Source: Chloroflexi bacterium 44-23
Lineage (GTDB): Bacteria; Chloroflexota; Anaerolineae; Anaerolineales; Anaerolineaceae
Reading direction: 5' to 3'
Assembly (NCBI GenBank): GCA_001899005.1
Contig: MKUW01000028.1
Coordinates: 491,163 to 555,162, forward strand
Length of the DNA stretch: 64,000 nt
Part shown: positions 25,753-34,839 of the stretch, one piece after another
Layout of the letters: the number at the start of each line of letters is the position of its first letter
How positions within the stretch are numbered: the first letter of the stretch is position 1
Translations under genes and position numbers: made by a program
Notes under the pieces: model-generated
Databases searched by the model: none
What the model was told of the DNA's origin: nothing
Seen by the model: only the letters and a program-made list of their open reading frames with translations

Positions 25753-27105
25753 ATGAAAAAAATGACACTTTTAGTAACTTTTTTGGTTGCCTTTTCGCTG
25801 ATTCTTTCTGCTTGCAGTACCCCGTCATCGACACCGGCACCGACCAGCCCTCCAGCTCCACCCGCTGGTGAAACGACGATGCCCACTACAGCCCCTGAAG
25901 TGACCCCCAGCGAAAGCATGGCAACCGGTTCCTGCCCTCTGGATGTGGAAGCTGGTGCAAAAATCTCTTTTTCAGGATGGGGCGATGAATCCGAGCAGCA
26001 AGTTTATCGGGATACGATTGAACGTTTTAAATCAGTCTGCCCCGATGTTACCGTCGATTACATCCCGGTTCCGGCTGATTTTCAGACCAAGTTGAAAGCT
26101 CAAATGGCTGGCGGTACGGCACCTGATGTGTTTTATGTTGACGACCAGCTTATGAATATTTTCGCACCTTCCGGGCAGATCATGGCATTGGATGACCTGA
26201 TGGCACAAGCCAATGTTACCCGTAATGATTTTATTCCGGCCCTGATGACAATTTTCACGCTCGATGGTAAGACCTATGCACTCCCGAAAGATTGGGGTAC
26301 TTTAGGTCTGATTTATTTGCCAGAAGCATTTGCAGATGCAGGAATCGACGAACCAACCGCCGATTGGACCTGGACCGATATGCGAATGGCAGCGAAGGCG
26401 ATTGCTGACAAAGGCACTTACGGCGGTTTTTGTATGGGCGCCGATTGGGCCCGTTTCTCACCCTTTGTAACTTCGAATGGCGGTGCATTTGCATCTCCTG
26501 ATTTCAAAACTGCAACTCTCGATACACCCGCAGTGATCCAAATGGGCACCTTTGTGGACGATATGTTTAAGGAAGGCTCTTTGGTACGCCCGGCTGATGT
26601 CAGTGCCGGCTGGTGTGGTGAAGCGATTGGGAAGAAATTGGTTGGCATGACTACCGAGGGTGGTTGGATGGTCAATTTTATGAAAACTACCTATCCAGAT
26701 GTGGTCTGGAAAGCCGTATTAATCCCCGCTGGACCGAAAACTCGTGCTGATGTAATCTTCACGAATGGTATCGGTGTCAATTCAGCTACCAAATACCCCA
26801 AGGCTGCGGCTGCTTTTCTCTTTTACGCCACCGGACGTGCAAACCAGGCCGAAATTGTTAAAACTGGCTTCGCTTACAGCACTCATCCCGATCAGGCAGA
26901 TTTGGTTGTCGATCCAAATGATCTGGCAATTGCCAAGGGTGGATTATTACCTGACACCATCGTTGCCTATTGGGGCCCGAACACCGGTAAGGTTAATGAC
27001 GCCGTTTCACAGGCTTTAGATCGAATCTTCCTCGGAGATCAGAGCGTAGAAGAAGCATTTGCTCAAGCTCAGGCTGAAGCACAATCTGCGCTTGGCGGCA
27101 ATTAA
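25753..27105 (+). CDS. carbohydrate ABC transporter substrate-binding lipoprotein
   Basis: A 450-residue family-1 solute-binding protein. The signal peptide ends in a lipobox (LSAC, Cys21) followed by a Ser/Thr/Pro linker to about residue 60. The mature part has the fold markers ISFSGWGDESEQ, FQTKLKAQMAGGTAPDVFYVDD, ALPKDWGTLGLIYL and late TEGGWMVNF. It captures a sugar outside the cell and hands it to the two permeases downstream. The ATPase is not in this locus, suggesting a shared MsmX/MalK-type subunit. A strong hairpin just after the stop probably stabilises its mRNA. Confidence 0.9.
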   Translation: MKKMTLLVTFLVAFSLILSACSTPSSTPAPTSPPAPPAGETTMPTTAPEVTPSESMATGSCPLDVEAGAKISFSGWGDESEQQVYRDTIERFKSVCPDVTVDYIPVPADFQTKLKAQMAGGTAPDVFYVDDQLMNIFAPSGQIMALDDLMAQANVTRNDFIPALMTIFTLDGKTYALPKDWGTLGLIYLPEAFADAGIDEPTADWTWTDMRMAAKAIADKGTYGGFCMGADWARFSPFVTSNGGAFASPDFKTATLDTPAVIQMGTFVDDMFKEGSLVRPADVSAGWCGEAIGKKLVGMTTEGGWMVNFMKTTYPDVVWKAVLIPAGPKTRADVIFTNGIGVNSATKYPKAAAAFLFYATGRANQAEIVKTGFAYSTHPDQADLVVDPNDLAIAKGGLLPDTIVAYWGPNTGKVNDAVSQALDRIFLGDQSVEEAFAQAQAEAQSALGGN

Positions 27106-27121
27106 ACCGCAATAGGACAGG

Positions 27122-27157
27122 ATTATTGCAGCGTCCTTAATCGGACGCTGCAATAAT
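27122..27157 (+). terminator. intercistronic hairpin after substrate-binding gene
   Basis: Perfect 15-bp arms (27122-27136 and 27143-27157) around a six-base loop TTAATC. Only a weak T-run follows about 15 bases later. It lies inside the operon between the binding protein and permease genes, the usual place for a partial terminator or 3'-end stabiliser that raises binding-protein yield. Confidence 0.65.
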
Positions 27158-27347
27158 ATCAAATTAGAATTTTTTCATATTTTTACCAAAAAGGATTCCA
27201 CAATGCACATGAATATCGGAGATGATGCGACGTATCAACAAAACAACCTGATTCCTCCATCCAAATAACATCTCCGATAGGAACGCCAACCTTTATCTTG
27301 AGAGGTAACAACCGAAAATTAATCAAACTATTCATTAGGAATGGTGA

Positions 27348-28598
27348 GTGATGCAAAACTTGAATAATAAAACGAACAAAAGTGGCATTGGTGCAGCGAC
27401 ACTTGTCTTTATCGGCATCTTTGTCTTTACGATGATTATTGCATTGCTTAACGCCCCCACCATGGGCGGACCACGGGTCATGGCATCTGTTAGTACTTAT
27501 CTCGAAGAAGTGCGCCAAACCGCCATACCCTTTATGATCGCTGTTGGATTGGTTGCCATCACCATTGCTTTTCTTGCGGCAAGAGAAGTACGTAAGGTCT
27601 GGTCAAACCGTAAAAAACGCAGCGAATTATTTACAGGGTATGCATTTATATCCCCTTACCTTCTGGTAACCATGACATTTACAATTGGTGTAATCCTTTT
27701 TGCTTTATATATTTCCTTTACAAATTACGATATTTTTACGCGGCCGACTTGGGCCGGCCTGAAAAATTATGAGGACGCTTTTAAAGGATTTACCGATTCA
27801 ACAAAGCGGGCATTTCTTCAATCACTTTATAATGTTTTTTGGTACTCCATTATTGTCGTGCCACTGCAGACCTTTTTGGCAATCCTTTTGGCTGTCCTTT
27901 TAAATGCCCCGGTCAAGTTTAAACAATTCTTTCGCACTATTTTTTATTCACCCAGCGTTACATCTTCAGTCGTTATCACTCTCATCTTTGTCTGGTTCTA
28001 TCTAAAGGGTGGTTATGCCAATTACTTTCTACAATCTTTACTCGGATTGGTAGGTATTGATTTTACGCCTATCAATTGGCTGGGAGACCCGCGCGGGTTA
28101 ATCCAATTAATCGTCGAGGCGTTTGGCGGAAAAATCCCCTCCACCCAATGGTATCTTCGCGGGCCTAGTATTGCCTGGATGGCGATCATGTTTCAAAACA
28201 TTTATACGACCATACCGACATTTATGATAATGTTCCTGGCGGCCTTACAAGATATCAACCCGGCCCTGTATGAGGCAGCCAAAATTGATGGCGCCAGTGG
28301 GACTCAGTTGTTTCGCAAAGTGACCTTGCCTTTACTAAGACCGATAATCTTACTGGTGGTTGTCCTGGGAACGATTGGAACCTTGCAAGTATTTGATCAG
28401 GTCTACCTCGCTACTAAAGGTGGTCCTTTAAACACTTCTCTTACACCTGTTTTTCTGATTTTTCAAGAAGCATTGGGAACCACCGGACCGATTCGGATGG
28501 GCTATGCTTCTGCACTGGCATTCATTCTGGCGGTGATTATTTTTACGTTCACCTTCATACAGCGCAGATTTTTGGAAAAAGGCACTGAACTTTATTAG
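27348..28598 (+). CDS. sugar ABC transporter permease, MalF/UgpA type
   Basis: A 416-residue inner-membrane permease with an N-terminal extra helix pair (residues 13-37 and 58-85) before the usual six-helix core. The EAA loop that contacts the ATPase is EAAKIDGASGTQLFRKV, followed by LPLLRP. It starts at a GTG or the ATG one codon later. The 243-bp gap from the binding-protein gene holds a stem-loop. It works as a heterodimer with the next gene product. Confidence 0.9.
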   Translation: MMQNLNNKTNKSGIGAATLVFIGIFVFTMIIALLNAPTMGGPRVMASVSTYLEEVRQTAIPFMIAVGLVAITIAFLAAREVRKVWSNRKKRSELFTGYAFISPYLLVTMTFTIGVILFALYISFTNYDIFTRPTWAGLKNYEDAFKGFTDSTKRAFLQSLYNVFWYSIIVVPLQTFLAILLAVLLNAPVKFKQFFRTIFYSPSVTSSVVITLIFVWFYLKGGYANYFLQSLLGLVGIDFTPINWLGDPRGLIQLIVEAFGGKIPSTQWYLRGPSIAWMAIMFQNIYTTIPTFMIMFLAALQDINPALYEAAKIDGASGTQLFRKVTLPLLRPIILLVVVLGTIGTLQVFDQVYLATKGGPLNTSLTPVFLIFQEALGTTGPIRMGYASALAFILAVIIFTFTFIQRRFLEKGTELY

Positions 28599-28608
28599 GA
28601 GGATGGTG

Positions 28609-29505
28609 ATGGAAACTCTTGCGAATCGATCTTCCCTGCCCCTTAGAACGCTTCATCGAAGAAAGCCGGCTCATTATTACATTAAATTTGTTTTGCGATA
28701 TTTTTTATTAATTGTCATCGGCTTCCTCATGTTTTCTCCGTTTATTCTCGCCATGCTCGGTACTTTCAAAACAGACTTGGAGATCACCGCCTTTCCTCCC
28801 AAGTTTTTGCCAGAGGTATGGCATTGGGAGAATTGGTCAAGAGTCTGGAATACCGATATCGGTCAGGGGGGCACCTTCCCGCGCTGGATGTTTAATACTG
28901 CCTTCCTTGCAATCACTATTTCTGTTTCCCAGGTTGTCTTTTGTTCAATGGCTGCCTACGCCTTTGCGCGTTTAAAGTTCGCCGGGCAAAACGCCGTTTT
29001 CAACTTTATGCTGGCGACGATGATGATTCCCGGGGCGGTCACCTTGATTCCTGCTTATGTATTAATGACCAAATTGCACTTAATCAATAGCTTTTGGTCA
29101 TTGATTTTGCCAGGTTTGGTCAGCGCAGGCGGGATTTTTACACTGACACAATTTTTTAGATCCATTCCAAAAGATTTGGAGGAAGCAGCATTTTTGGATG
29201 GTGCCACGCACATGCAGATCTTCCGGATTGTGATCTTGCCTCTGGCACGTCCGGCGATCTTAACTGTCCTGATCTTGCAATTTCAAGGCATGTGGAATGC
29301 ATTTCTACAACCGTTATTGTATTTGAATTCACCCGATCATTATGTTTTGAATGTCGCTTTGAGTATTTTTCAGCAGCAATACAAATCGCAATGGAATTTG
29401 ACACTGGTAGGTGCCATGTTCAATGCCATTCCGATCATGATCTTATTTTTCATTTTCAGCCGTTATTACATCGAAGGCGTTGCCTATGCCGGTGTAAAAG
29501 GTTAA
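28609..29505 (+). CDS. sugar ABC transporter permease, MalG/UgpE type
   Basis: A 298-residue six-helix permease with EAA loop EEAAFLDGATHMQIFRIV followed by LPLARP. AGGAGG sits at 28597-28602, six bases before the ATG at 28609. The in-frame ATG at 28603 directly abuts that site and is unlikely. The gene follows its partner by 10 bases. It forms the translocation pore with the MalF-type subunit. Confidence 0.9.
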   Translation: METLANRSSLPLRTLHRRKPAHYYIKFVLRYFLLIVIGFLMFSPFILAMLGTFKTDLEITAFPPKFLPEVWHWENWSRVWNTDIGQGGTFPRWMFNTAFLAITISVSQVVFCSMAAYAFARLKFAGQNAVFNFMLATMMIPGAVTLIPAYVLMTKLHLINSFWSLILPGLVSAGGIFTLTQFFRSIPKDLEEAAFLDGATHMQIFRIVILPLARPAILTVLILQFQGMWNAFLQPLLYLNSPDHYVLNVALSIFQQQYKSQWNLTLVGAMFNAIPIMILFFIFSRYYIEGVAYAGVKG

Positions 29506-29533
29506 TTGGACATAAAGGGATAGTTGCAGTGCA

Positions 29534-30175
29534 ATGAGAGTCACGTTAGGAATTTTACGTCAATCATTCCGGTTGATTTGGGAAGATCTGTGGACAACCC
29601 TGGTCTGCAATTGGCTCTGGTTATTTGCCAATTTGCTGATCATTCCTGGCCCGCCAGCAACGCTGGCATTAATTTACTACACCAACTTACTCGCACATGG
29701 CGAAACAGCAGACCTCAAAGATTTTTGGATAGGTTTCCGCCAATCCTGGAAAACCGGCTGGAAATGGGGGATTATTAATCTGGGCGTCCTTTTTATACTA
29801 CTCGGTGATCTTACCTTACTGCGCCACGCCGATGGGAGACTTTTGAATCAATTTACTGCCGGGCTTTACCTGGCTTTGATGGCGGCCTGGCTTTTGCTCC
29901 AGTTTTTTACTCTACCGCTCCTGCTGGAACAGGGCACGCCAATTCTACTTACAGCACTTAAAAATGGCGTTTTCTTAATCGGTAAAAATCTCTCTGTCTC
30001 CATCTCAATGGCCATAGCGATTGGTCTTCTTTTTATAGCGGGAATAGCTGCTTTCATGCTCTCTTTTGCATTTGGTGCAGTACTGATCGCAAGTGCCAGT
30101 AATCTGACTGTGATCAGTTGCCTGGAAAAAACAAAACAGGGCAAGAAAATTATAAAAAGTAATTTAGAAATTTAA
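29534..30175 (+). CDS. YesL/DUF624-like membrane protein
   Basis: A 213-residue protein with about five hydrophobic helices, matching the DUF624 pattern in outline: RLIWEDLWTTLVCNWLWLFANLL at the start, GPPATLALIYYTNLL, then a soluble loop with DFWIGFRQSWKTGWKWG. These proteins commonly sit beside carbohydrate ABC transporters, as YesL does in Bacillus, but their role is not known. The gene follows the MalG-type permease by 28 bases. Confidence 0.7.
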   Translation: MRVTLGILRQSFRLIWEDLWTTLVCNWLWLFANLLIIPGPPATLALIYYTNLLAHGETADLKDFWIGFRQSWKTGWKWGIINLGVLFILLGDLTLLRHADGRLLNQFTAGLYLALMAAWLLLQFFTLPLLLEQGTPILLTALKNGVFLIGKNLSVSISMAIAIGLLFIAGIAAFMLSFAFGAVLIASASNLTVISCLEKTKQGKKIIKSNLEI

Positions 30176-30220
30176 TTTTTAGAAAAAAATTGTTGAAAAA
30201 CATGGACTATCGGAGGATCT

Positions 30221-31141
30221 ATGCGACTAACACGTCATCCAGCCAATCCCCTCTTACTTCCTGATCCTACATCTGCATGGGAATCGTATAATGTCTTTAA
30301 CCCCGCAGTCATTCACCACAATGGGTTATTTCATATGCATTATCGTGCGCAGGGGCTGGATTGGATCAGCCGCATCGGCTATGCCGTAAGTGAAGACGGA
30401 ATTCACTGGAATCGCATGCGCGACCCCATCTTCGTTCCACAAGATGCCAGGGATGCGCGTGGTATTGAAGACCCGCGAGTAACACAATTAGGCAACACTT
30501 TTTATATGACCTACACTGCCTATGGCTCTGAATTTTATGGTCAGGGGGAACCGACTCATTTGGGAGGGGGGGTGATCCCGATGTTCGCCAAAAGCGAGAA
30601 TCTGATCACCTGGGAAAGATTGGGACCTCTGGTTGTCGGTGAAGACAATAAAGATCATATTCTATTTCCTCGTCAGATCAATGGGCGTTACGCGCTCCTA
30701 CACCGTCGCTCTCCTAATATATGGTTGGCCGAATCCGAAGATTTAAAAGTCTGGCCAGAAGAGTGGATGCGTCCATTATTCGGTCCCCGTGCTGAAAATG
30801 GATGGGACTCATTAAAAGTTGGGGGCGGAGGCGTGCCGATTGAAACCGAATTTGGCTGGCTAATTATTTATCATGCCTACGATTCAACTCATACCTACCG
30901 CCTGGGAACGTGTCTGCTTGATTTGGAAAATCCAGCCGTTGTAATTCACCGACCTGGCGATTTCATTTTTGAACCCGTTGAGCTCTGGGAAATTAAGGGC
31001 GACGTGCCCAATGTAGTCTTTTCTTCAGCCAATCTGGTTGTTGGCAATCTGTTGTATGTTTACTATGGAGCGGCAGACCATTTAATCGCTTTAGCCACTG
31101 TTGATTTAAAAGAAATACTGAATTTTGCCAGATTTGGTTAA
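30221..31141 (+). CDS. GH130-family glycoside phosphorylase/hydrolase
   Basis: A 306-residue five-bladed beta-propeller enzyme. Family markers are the N-terminal NPLLLPDP and FNPAV, the catalytic Asp84 in GIEDPRV, FYMTYTAY and, later, GGGGVPIETEFGWLIIYH. Known members phosphorolyse beta-mannosides (beta-1,4- or beta-1,2-linked), and a few are hydrolases. Subfamily cannot be fixed by eye. It sits between the sugar transporter and a GH65 gene, so both phosphorylases probably act on the imported oligosaccharide. Confidence 0.85.
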   Translation: MRLTRHPANPLLLPDPTSAWESYNVFNPAVIHHNGLFHMHYRAQGLDWISRIGYAVSEDGIHWNRMRDPIFVPQDARDARGIEDPRVTQLGNTFYMTYTAYGSEFYGQGEPTHLGGGVIPMFAKSENLITWERLGPLVVGEDNKDHILFPRQINGRYALLHRRSPNIWLAESEDLKVWPEEWMRPLFGPRAENGWDSLKVGGGGVPIETEFGWLIIYHAYDSTHTYRLGTCLLDLENPAVVIHRPGDFIFEPVELWEIKGDVPNVVFSSANLVVGNLLYVYYGAADHLIALATVDLKEILNFARFG

Positions 31142-31180
31142 TTGGAAATTATTGTTAGATATTTTAATATGGGAGAAATT

Positions 31181-33364
31181 ATGGATAAACTCTGGACATT
31201 GCAACAAACTTCATTTAGCCCATTAAAATTGCAACACAATGAGACTGTTTTTATGCAAGGCAATGGTTACATGGGAACCCGTGGCGCGTTTGAGGAACGC
31301 TACCCCGGCGAGGAACGAACCACTTTTGTTCATGGCGTTTTTGATGATGTGCCCATTGTTTTCACCGAATTGGTAAATTTCCCGGATTGGTTAAATATTG
31401 AAATTATCCTGGCGGGAGAGCGTTTTTGCATGACGGACGGGCAATTATTGGAGTTTGGACGCAGCCTTGATTTAAGAAATGGTTTATTGAACAGAAAGGT
31501 GCTTTGGCGTAGCCCAAAAGGATTGACAACCAGCTTGGAATTCAAGCGCTTTGTAAGCTTTACGGATGTGCATTTAACATGTATGCAGGTAACCATTATC
31601 GCGCAAGATTACAATGGAACCCTTGAGATTCGGAGCGGATTAAATGCAAACACTGATAATCTCAACTACAAACATTGGGAATGGCTCGGGCAGGGCTTTG
31701 AAGACCAGACCATTTGGCTAAAGTTGAAAACAAAGTCAACCAAAATTGTTGCTGGTATGGCAGAAAGACTGCAAATTGTTGGCGAAACAGCGCTGGAAAG
31801 CGATTTTTGGGACGTCACTGGCTGTCCTACACTACGCTTAAAAACCACTTTAACAGCCGGCCACCCACTTCAGATCGAAAAAGTGGCTGCAATTTTTACC
31901 AGCCGCGACGTAAATGATCCGTTAGAAATGGCAAAGAATAAATTGGCAGCACTGCCGAAAGCAGCCTGGGATGAATTATGGAACCCGCATGTACTTTGTT
32001 GGGAAGAAAATTGGAATAAATCGGATGTTATTATTGAAGGGGATGAAAAAGCACAACTGGCATTACGTTTTAATCTTTACAACTTATTAATTGCTGCCTC
32101 CCGTTATGATGAGCATGTCAATATCGGAGCAAAAACCTTAAGTGGGTACGGCTATCGCGGTCATTCATTTTGGGATACCGAGATTTTTATCTTGCCATAT
32201 TTTACATTCACCCAGCCCGATATTGCCCGCAATTTGCTTTCATATCGGTACCATAACCTGCCAGGTGCACGTGAAAAAGCGCAGGCGAATGGCTTTGAGG
32301 GCGCACAATTTCCTTGGGAAAGTGCAGGCAGCGGGCGCGAGGTTACACCGACCTGGGTACCGAATCCGGATGATCCTACCAAATTAATTCGCATCTGGAC
32401 TGGCGATATACAAATTCATATATCAGCCGATATTGCCTTTGCAATCTGGCAGTATTGGATTGTGAGCGGTGATGATGATTTCATGGTAAAACGGGGCGCG
32501 GAGATTATTCTGGATACAGCCCGTTTCTGGGTAAGCCGGGCGGAATGGAATCAAGAAAAAGAGCGCTATGAGTTTAATAAAGTAATTGGTCCGGACGAAA
32601 ACCATGATCATGTAAATAATAATGCCTACACAAATTATCTGGTGCATTGGCATTTGCAGCTGGCAGTGCAGCTGGTTAAGTGGCTTAAAAAGCATGACCC
32701 GCTTGCCGCGACTCGTTTATTCGCTCTTCTGGAATTGAATGAAAATGACATTGATCAATTCAAGAAAATCGCAGAAAAAATTTATCGTCCCTTTGACGCG
32801 GACACAAAACTGGTGGAACAGTTCGATGGTTATTTTGCGCTCCAATACATTGACCTCAAAGCATTGGAAGGGCGCAAAGAATCGATCCAGGGAATGTTAG
32901 GGATTGAAAAAACGAATCAAACTCAGATCCTCAAGCAGCCTGATGTAATCATGTTGATGAATCTCTTTCCGGATGAGTTCGATCTGGATGTTATAAGAAA
33001 AAATTATCAATTTTATACTGAACGCACTGATCTAACCTACGGTTCCTCATTGGGCCCATCAATTCAATCCATTGTTGCAAGCCGGCTGCAAATGGTAGAC
33101 CAGGCGTATGCCTACTTTCTCCAGGCGGCTTTCACCGATATAGACAACCTGCGAGGAAACGCCGAAGATGGCATTCACGCCGCGTCAGCGGGTGGGCTTT
33201 GGCAAACTGTTGTTTTTGGATTTGCAGGATTACGCTATGAAAATGATGGCTGGAGTCTTAACCCACAGCTTCCACCCACATGGAAACGCCTGGCGTTTAA
33301 ATTTCGGTGGCGTGGGGAAGAAATAAAAGTTGATCTTCGGCCAGAAAGGTACGCGGAGACATGA
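31181..33364 (+). CDS. GH65-family disaccharide phosphorylase
   Basis: A 727-residue (alpha/alpha)6-barrel enzyme. Landmarks are ETVFMQGNGYMGTRG near the N-terminus, the GYGYRGHSFWDTEIF aromatic-acidic motif, AQFPWESAGSG, and catalytic general acid Glu473 in VIGPDENHDHVN. Relatives act on maltose, trehalose, kojibiose or nigerose with inversion, giving beta-glucose 1-phosphate. The next gene, a beta-phosphoglucomutase, uses that product. I chose the ATG at 31181, with GGGAG five bases upstream, over an earlier TTG. The ATGA overlap with pgmB shows coupling. Confidence 0.88.
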   Translation: MDKLWTLQQTSFSPLKLQHNETVFMQGNGYMGTRGAFEERYPGEERTTFVHGVFDDVPIVFTELVNFPDWLNIEIILAGERFCMTDGQLLEFGRSLDLRNGLLNRKVLWRSPKGLTTSLEFKRFVSFTDVHLTCMQVTIIAQDYNGTLEIRSGLNANTDNLNYKHWEWLGQGFEDQTIWLKLKTKSTKIVAGMAERLQIVGETALESDFWDVTGCPTLRLKTTLTAGHPLQIEKVAAIFTSRDVNDPLEMAKNKLAALPKAAWDELWNPHVLCWEENWNKSDVIIEGDEKAQLALRFNLYNLLIAASRYDEHVNIGAKTLSGYGYRGHSFWDTEIFILPYFTFTQPDIARNLLSYRYHNLPGAREKAQANGFEGAQFPWESAGSGREVTPTWVPNPDDPTKLIRIWTGDIQIHISADIAFAIWQYWIVSGDDDFMVKRGAEIILDTARFWVSRAEWNQEKERYEFNKVIGPDENHDHVNNNAYTNYLVHWHLQLAVQLVKWLKKHDPLAATRLFALLELNENDIDQFKKIAEKIYRPFDADTKLVEQFDGYFALQYIDLKALEGRKESIQGMLGIEKTNQTQILKQPDVIMLMNLFPDEFDLDVIRKNYQFYTERTDLTYGSSLGPSIQSIVASRLQMVDQAYAYFLQAAFTDIDNLRGNAEDGIHAASAGGLWQTVVFGFAGLRYENDGWSLNPQLPPTWKRLAFKFRWRGEEIKVDLRPERYAET

Positions 33365-34032
33365 TTCGTGCTTTTTTATTTGATCTGGATGGAGTTTTAA
33401 CCGATACCTCTGAGTTTCATTTTTTGGCCTGGAAACGGCTCGGAGAAGATTTACAGATACCTTTCAATCGGGAACAAAATGAAGCGCTACGGGGTGTTTC
33501 GCGACGGGAATCATTGGCACTGCTGTTACAGGGTAAGACAGTAACGGAGGAAGAGGCTCAACAATTAATGGAAAGAAAAAACCGGTATTATGTTGACTAT
33601 ATTAAGAAATTGACACCGGCCAACGTGCTGCCTGGTTCTCGTGAGATTTTAATCGAACTGGCTTCAATGGGTTTGAAGCGTATGATTGTTTCAGCCAGTA
33701 AAAACGCCGCGTTGGTGATCAAACTTCTTCAAATTGGCGATCTGATCGATGGAGTCGTGGATGGATCCTCCCAGGCGCGCTCTAAACCCGCGCCGGACTT
33801 ATTTTTACTGGCAGCCAAGGCATTAGACTTGGATCCAAAATTTTGTTTAGTCCTGGAAGATGCCGCTGCTGGTATTGAGGCAGCCCACGCAGCCGGAATG
33901 CTGGCTGTTGGGTTGGGGCCAGTGGAACGCGTCGGTGCGGCTGAGCTTGTGATACCTTCACTCGAAGGGCAGAGTGCGATCAGTATTCTAAAAAGATTAG
34001 ATAAAAAAAAATCTACTTACACCTGGGCCTGA
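33361..34032 (+). CDS. pgmB: beta-phosphoglucomutase
   Basis: A 223-residue HAD-family mutase that converts beta-glucose 1-phosphate to glucose 6-phosphate. Nucleophile Asp8 and acid/base Asp10 lie in FDLDGVL; the cap begins with FHFLAWKRLGEDL and has the RGVSRRESL arginine motif for phosphate; SASKNA and KPAPDLFLLAA are motifs II and III; LEDAAAGIEAA is motif IV. Its ATGA overlap with the GH65 gene, and the stereochemistry of that family, make the assignment firm. It ends the carbohydrate operon. Confidence 0.92.
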   Translation: MIRAFLFDLDGVLTDTSEFHFLAWKRLGEDLQIPFNREQNEALRGVSRRESLALLLQGKTVTEEEAQQLMERKNRYYVDYIKKLTPANVLPGSREILIELASMGLKRMIVSASKNAALVIKLLQIGDLIDGVVDGSSQARSKPAPDLFLLAAKALDLDPKFCLVLEDAAAGIEAAHAAGMLAVGLGPVERVGAAELVIPSLEGQSAISILKRLDKKKSTYTWA

Positions 34033-34804
34033 TCACATTGGATTAAGTGCCGCTTAACCCCCCGTTTCTGGAATTTACAACGCTCTAGCCATTTTATAAA
34101 CTGGTCACGCCGATACAGGCTACGCAAATTGACCTGCGGATGAATGACGGTGATTTTTTGACAATTGTCCTGATTTTATAATATTATTTTTCTACATCAC
34201 AACATTCACACATTTTCTCTTCTTTCAGATACTACTTACTTGTTGTCATTACCAGTGCAGTGAAGCAATCTCTTACGCAAGGGACAGAATTGTTACGTTG
34301 GACGTTACACACTCTAAGCCTGCCGTATTATGTCTCTTTCGCGTGAGATCTCTTGTAAGGGCCAAGCATCCGTGAAACCATTTCATCCTCTAAAAACATA
34401 CTCATCGCGGATGCTTCGCCCATGTGCCAACTACTGATAACATAAAGATGTGGTGCGTTTGGAAAACACTCTAAGCCTGCCGTATTATGTTTCTCTCGCG
34501 TGAGATCTCTTGTAAGGGCGAAGCATCCGGGAAACCATTTCATCCTCTAAAAACATACTCATCGCGGATGCTTCGCCCATCTGTCAGCTCAAACTGGTCG
34601 ATCCCCCATTTTTATGTCCCGTTGTTTCATCAAGATGTGAATACTAAAAAAAAAGATGGCAAATTATCTATTTTAAATCCAAGATAACCTTCGTTCCCAG
34701 CTATTTGGTGGGCTATTGACCCACCCTGCTCACTGTCATCGGTTTCAATTAAAGTATCAAAATAGTGAAATCCTCTTGAAATTGCCTGAATATTCTCAAT
34801 AATT
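34033..34804. repeat. repeat island I (elements E, C-inverted, B1, B2, F/D)
   Basis: Gene-free mosaic of elements also present at 46.1-46.95 kb. E: 34091-34198 matches the reverse complement of 46854-46954. An inverted C fragment is at 34252-34308. Two direct copies of B start at 34309 and 34467, each with GGG(C/G)(C/G)AAGCATCCG paired to CGGATGCTTCGCCC. F/D lies at about 34607-34765 with a GGTGGG/CCCACC hairpin. The 23 bases at 34743-34765 are the exact reverse complement of 46125-46147. Confidence 0.85.
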
Positions 34805-34833
34805 TTGACAAATCCAATCCAATATGATACAAT
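34805..34833 (+). promoter_or_regulatory. strong promoter before candidate small RNA
   Basis: TTGACA (34805-34810), an ideal 17-base spacer and TACAAT (34828-34833). Confidence 0.75.
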
Positions 34834-34839
34834 TTTCCT

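Noticed and set aside
34328..34543. Minus-strand reading frame through the B repeats (GEASAM-MFL...SRML-PY-RSH), also seen at 46216-46455.
   Set aside because: It is a by-product of the repeat's inverted arms, has no ribosome-binding site and its ends differ between copies.
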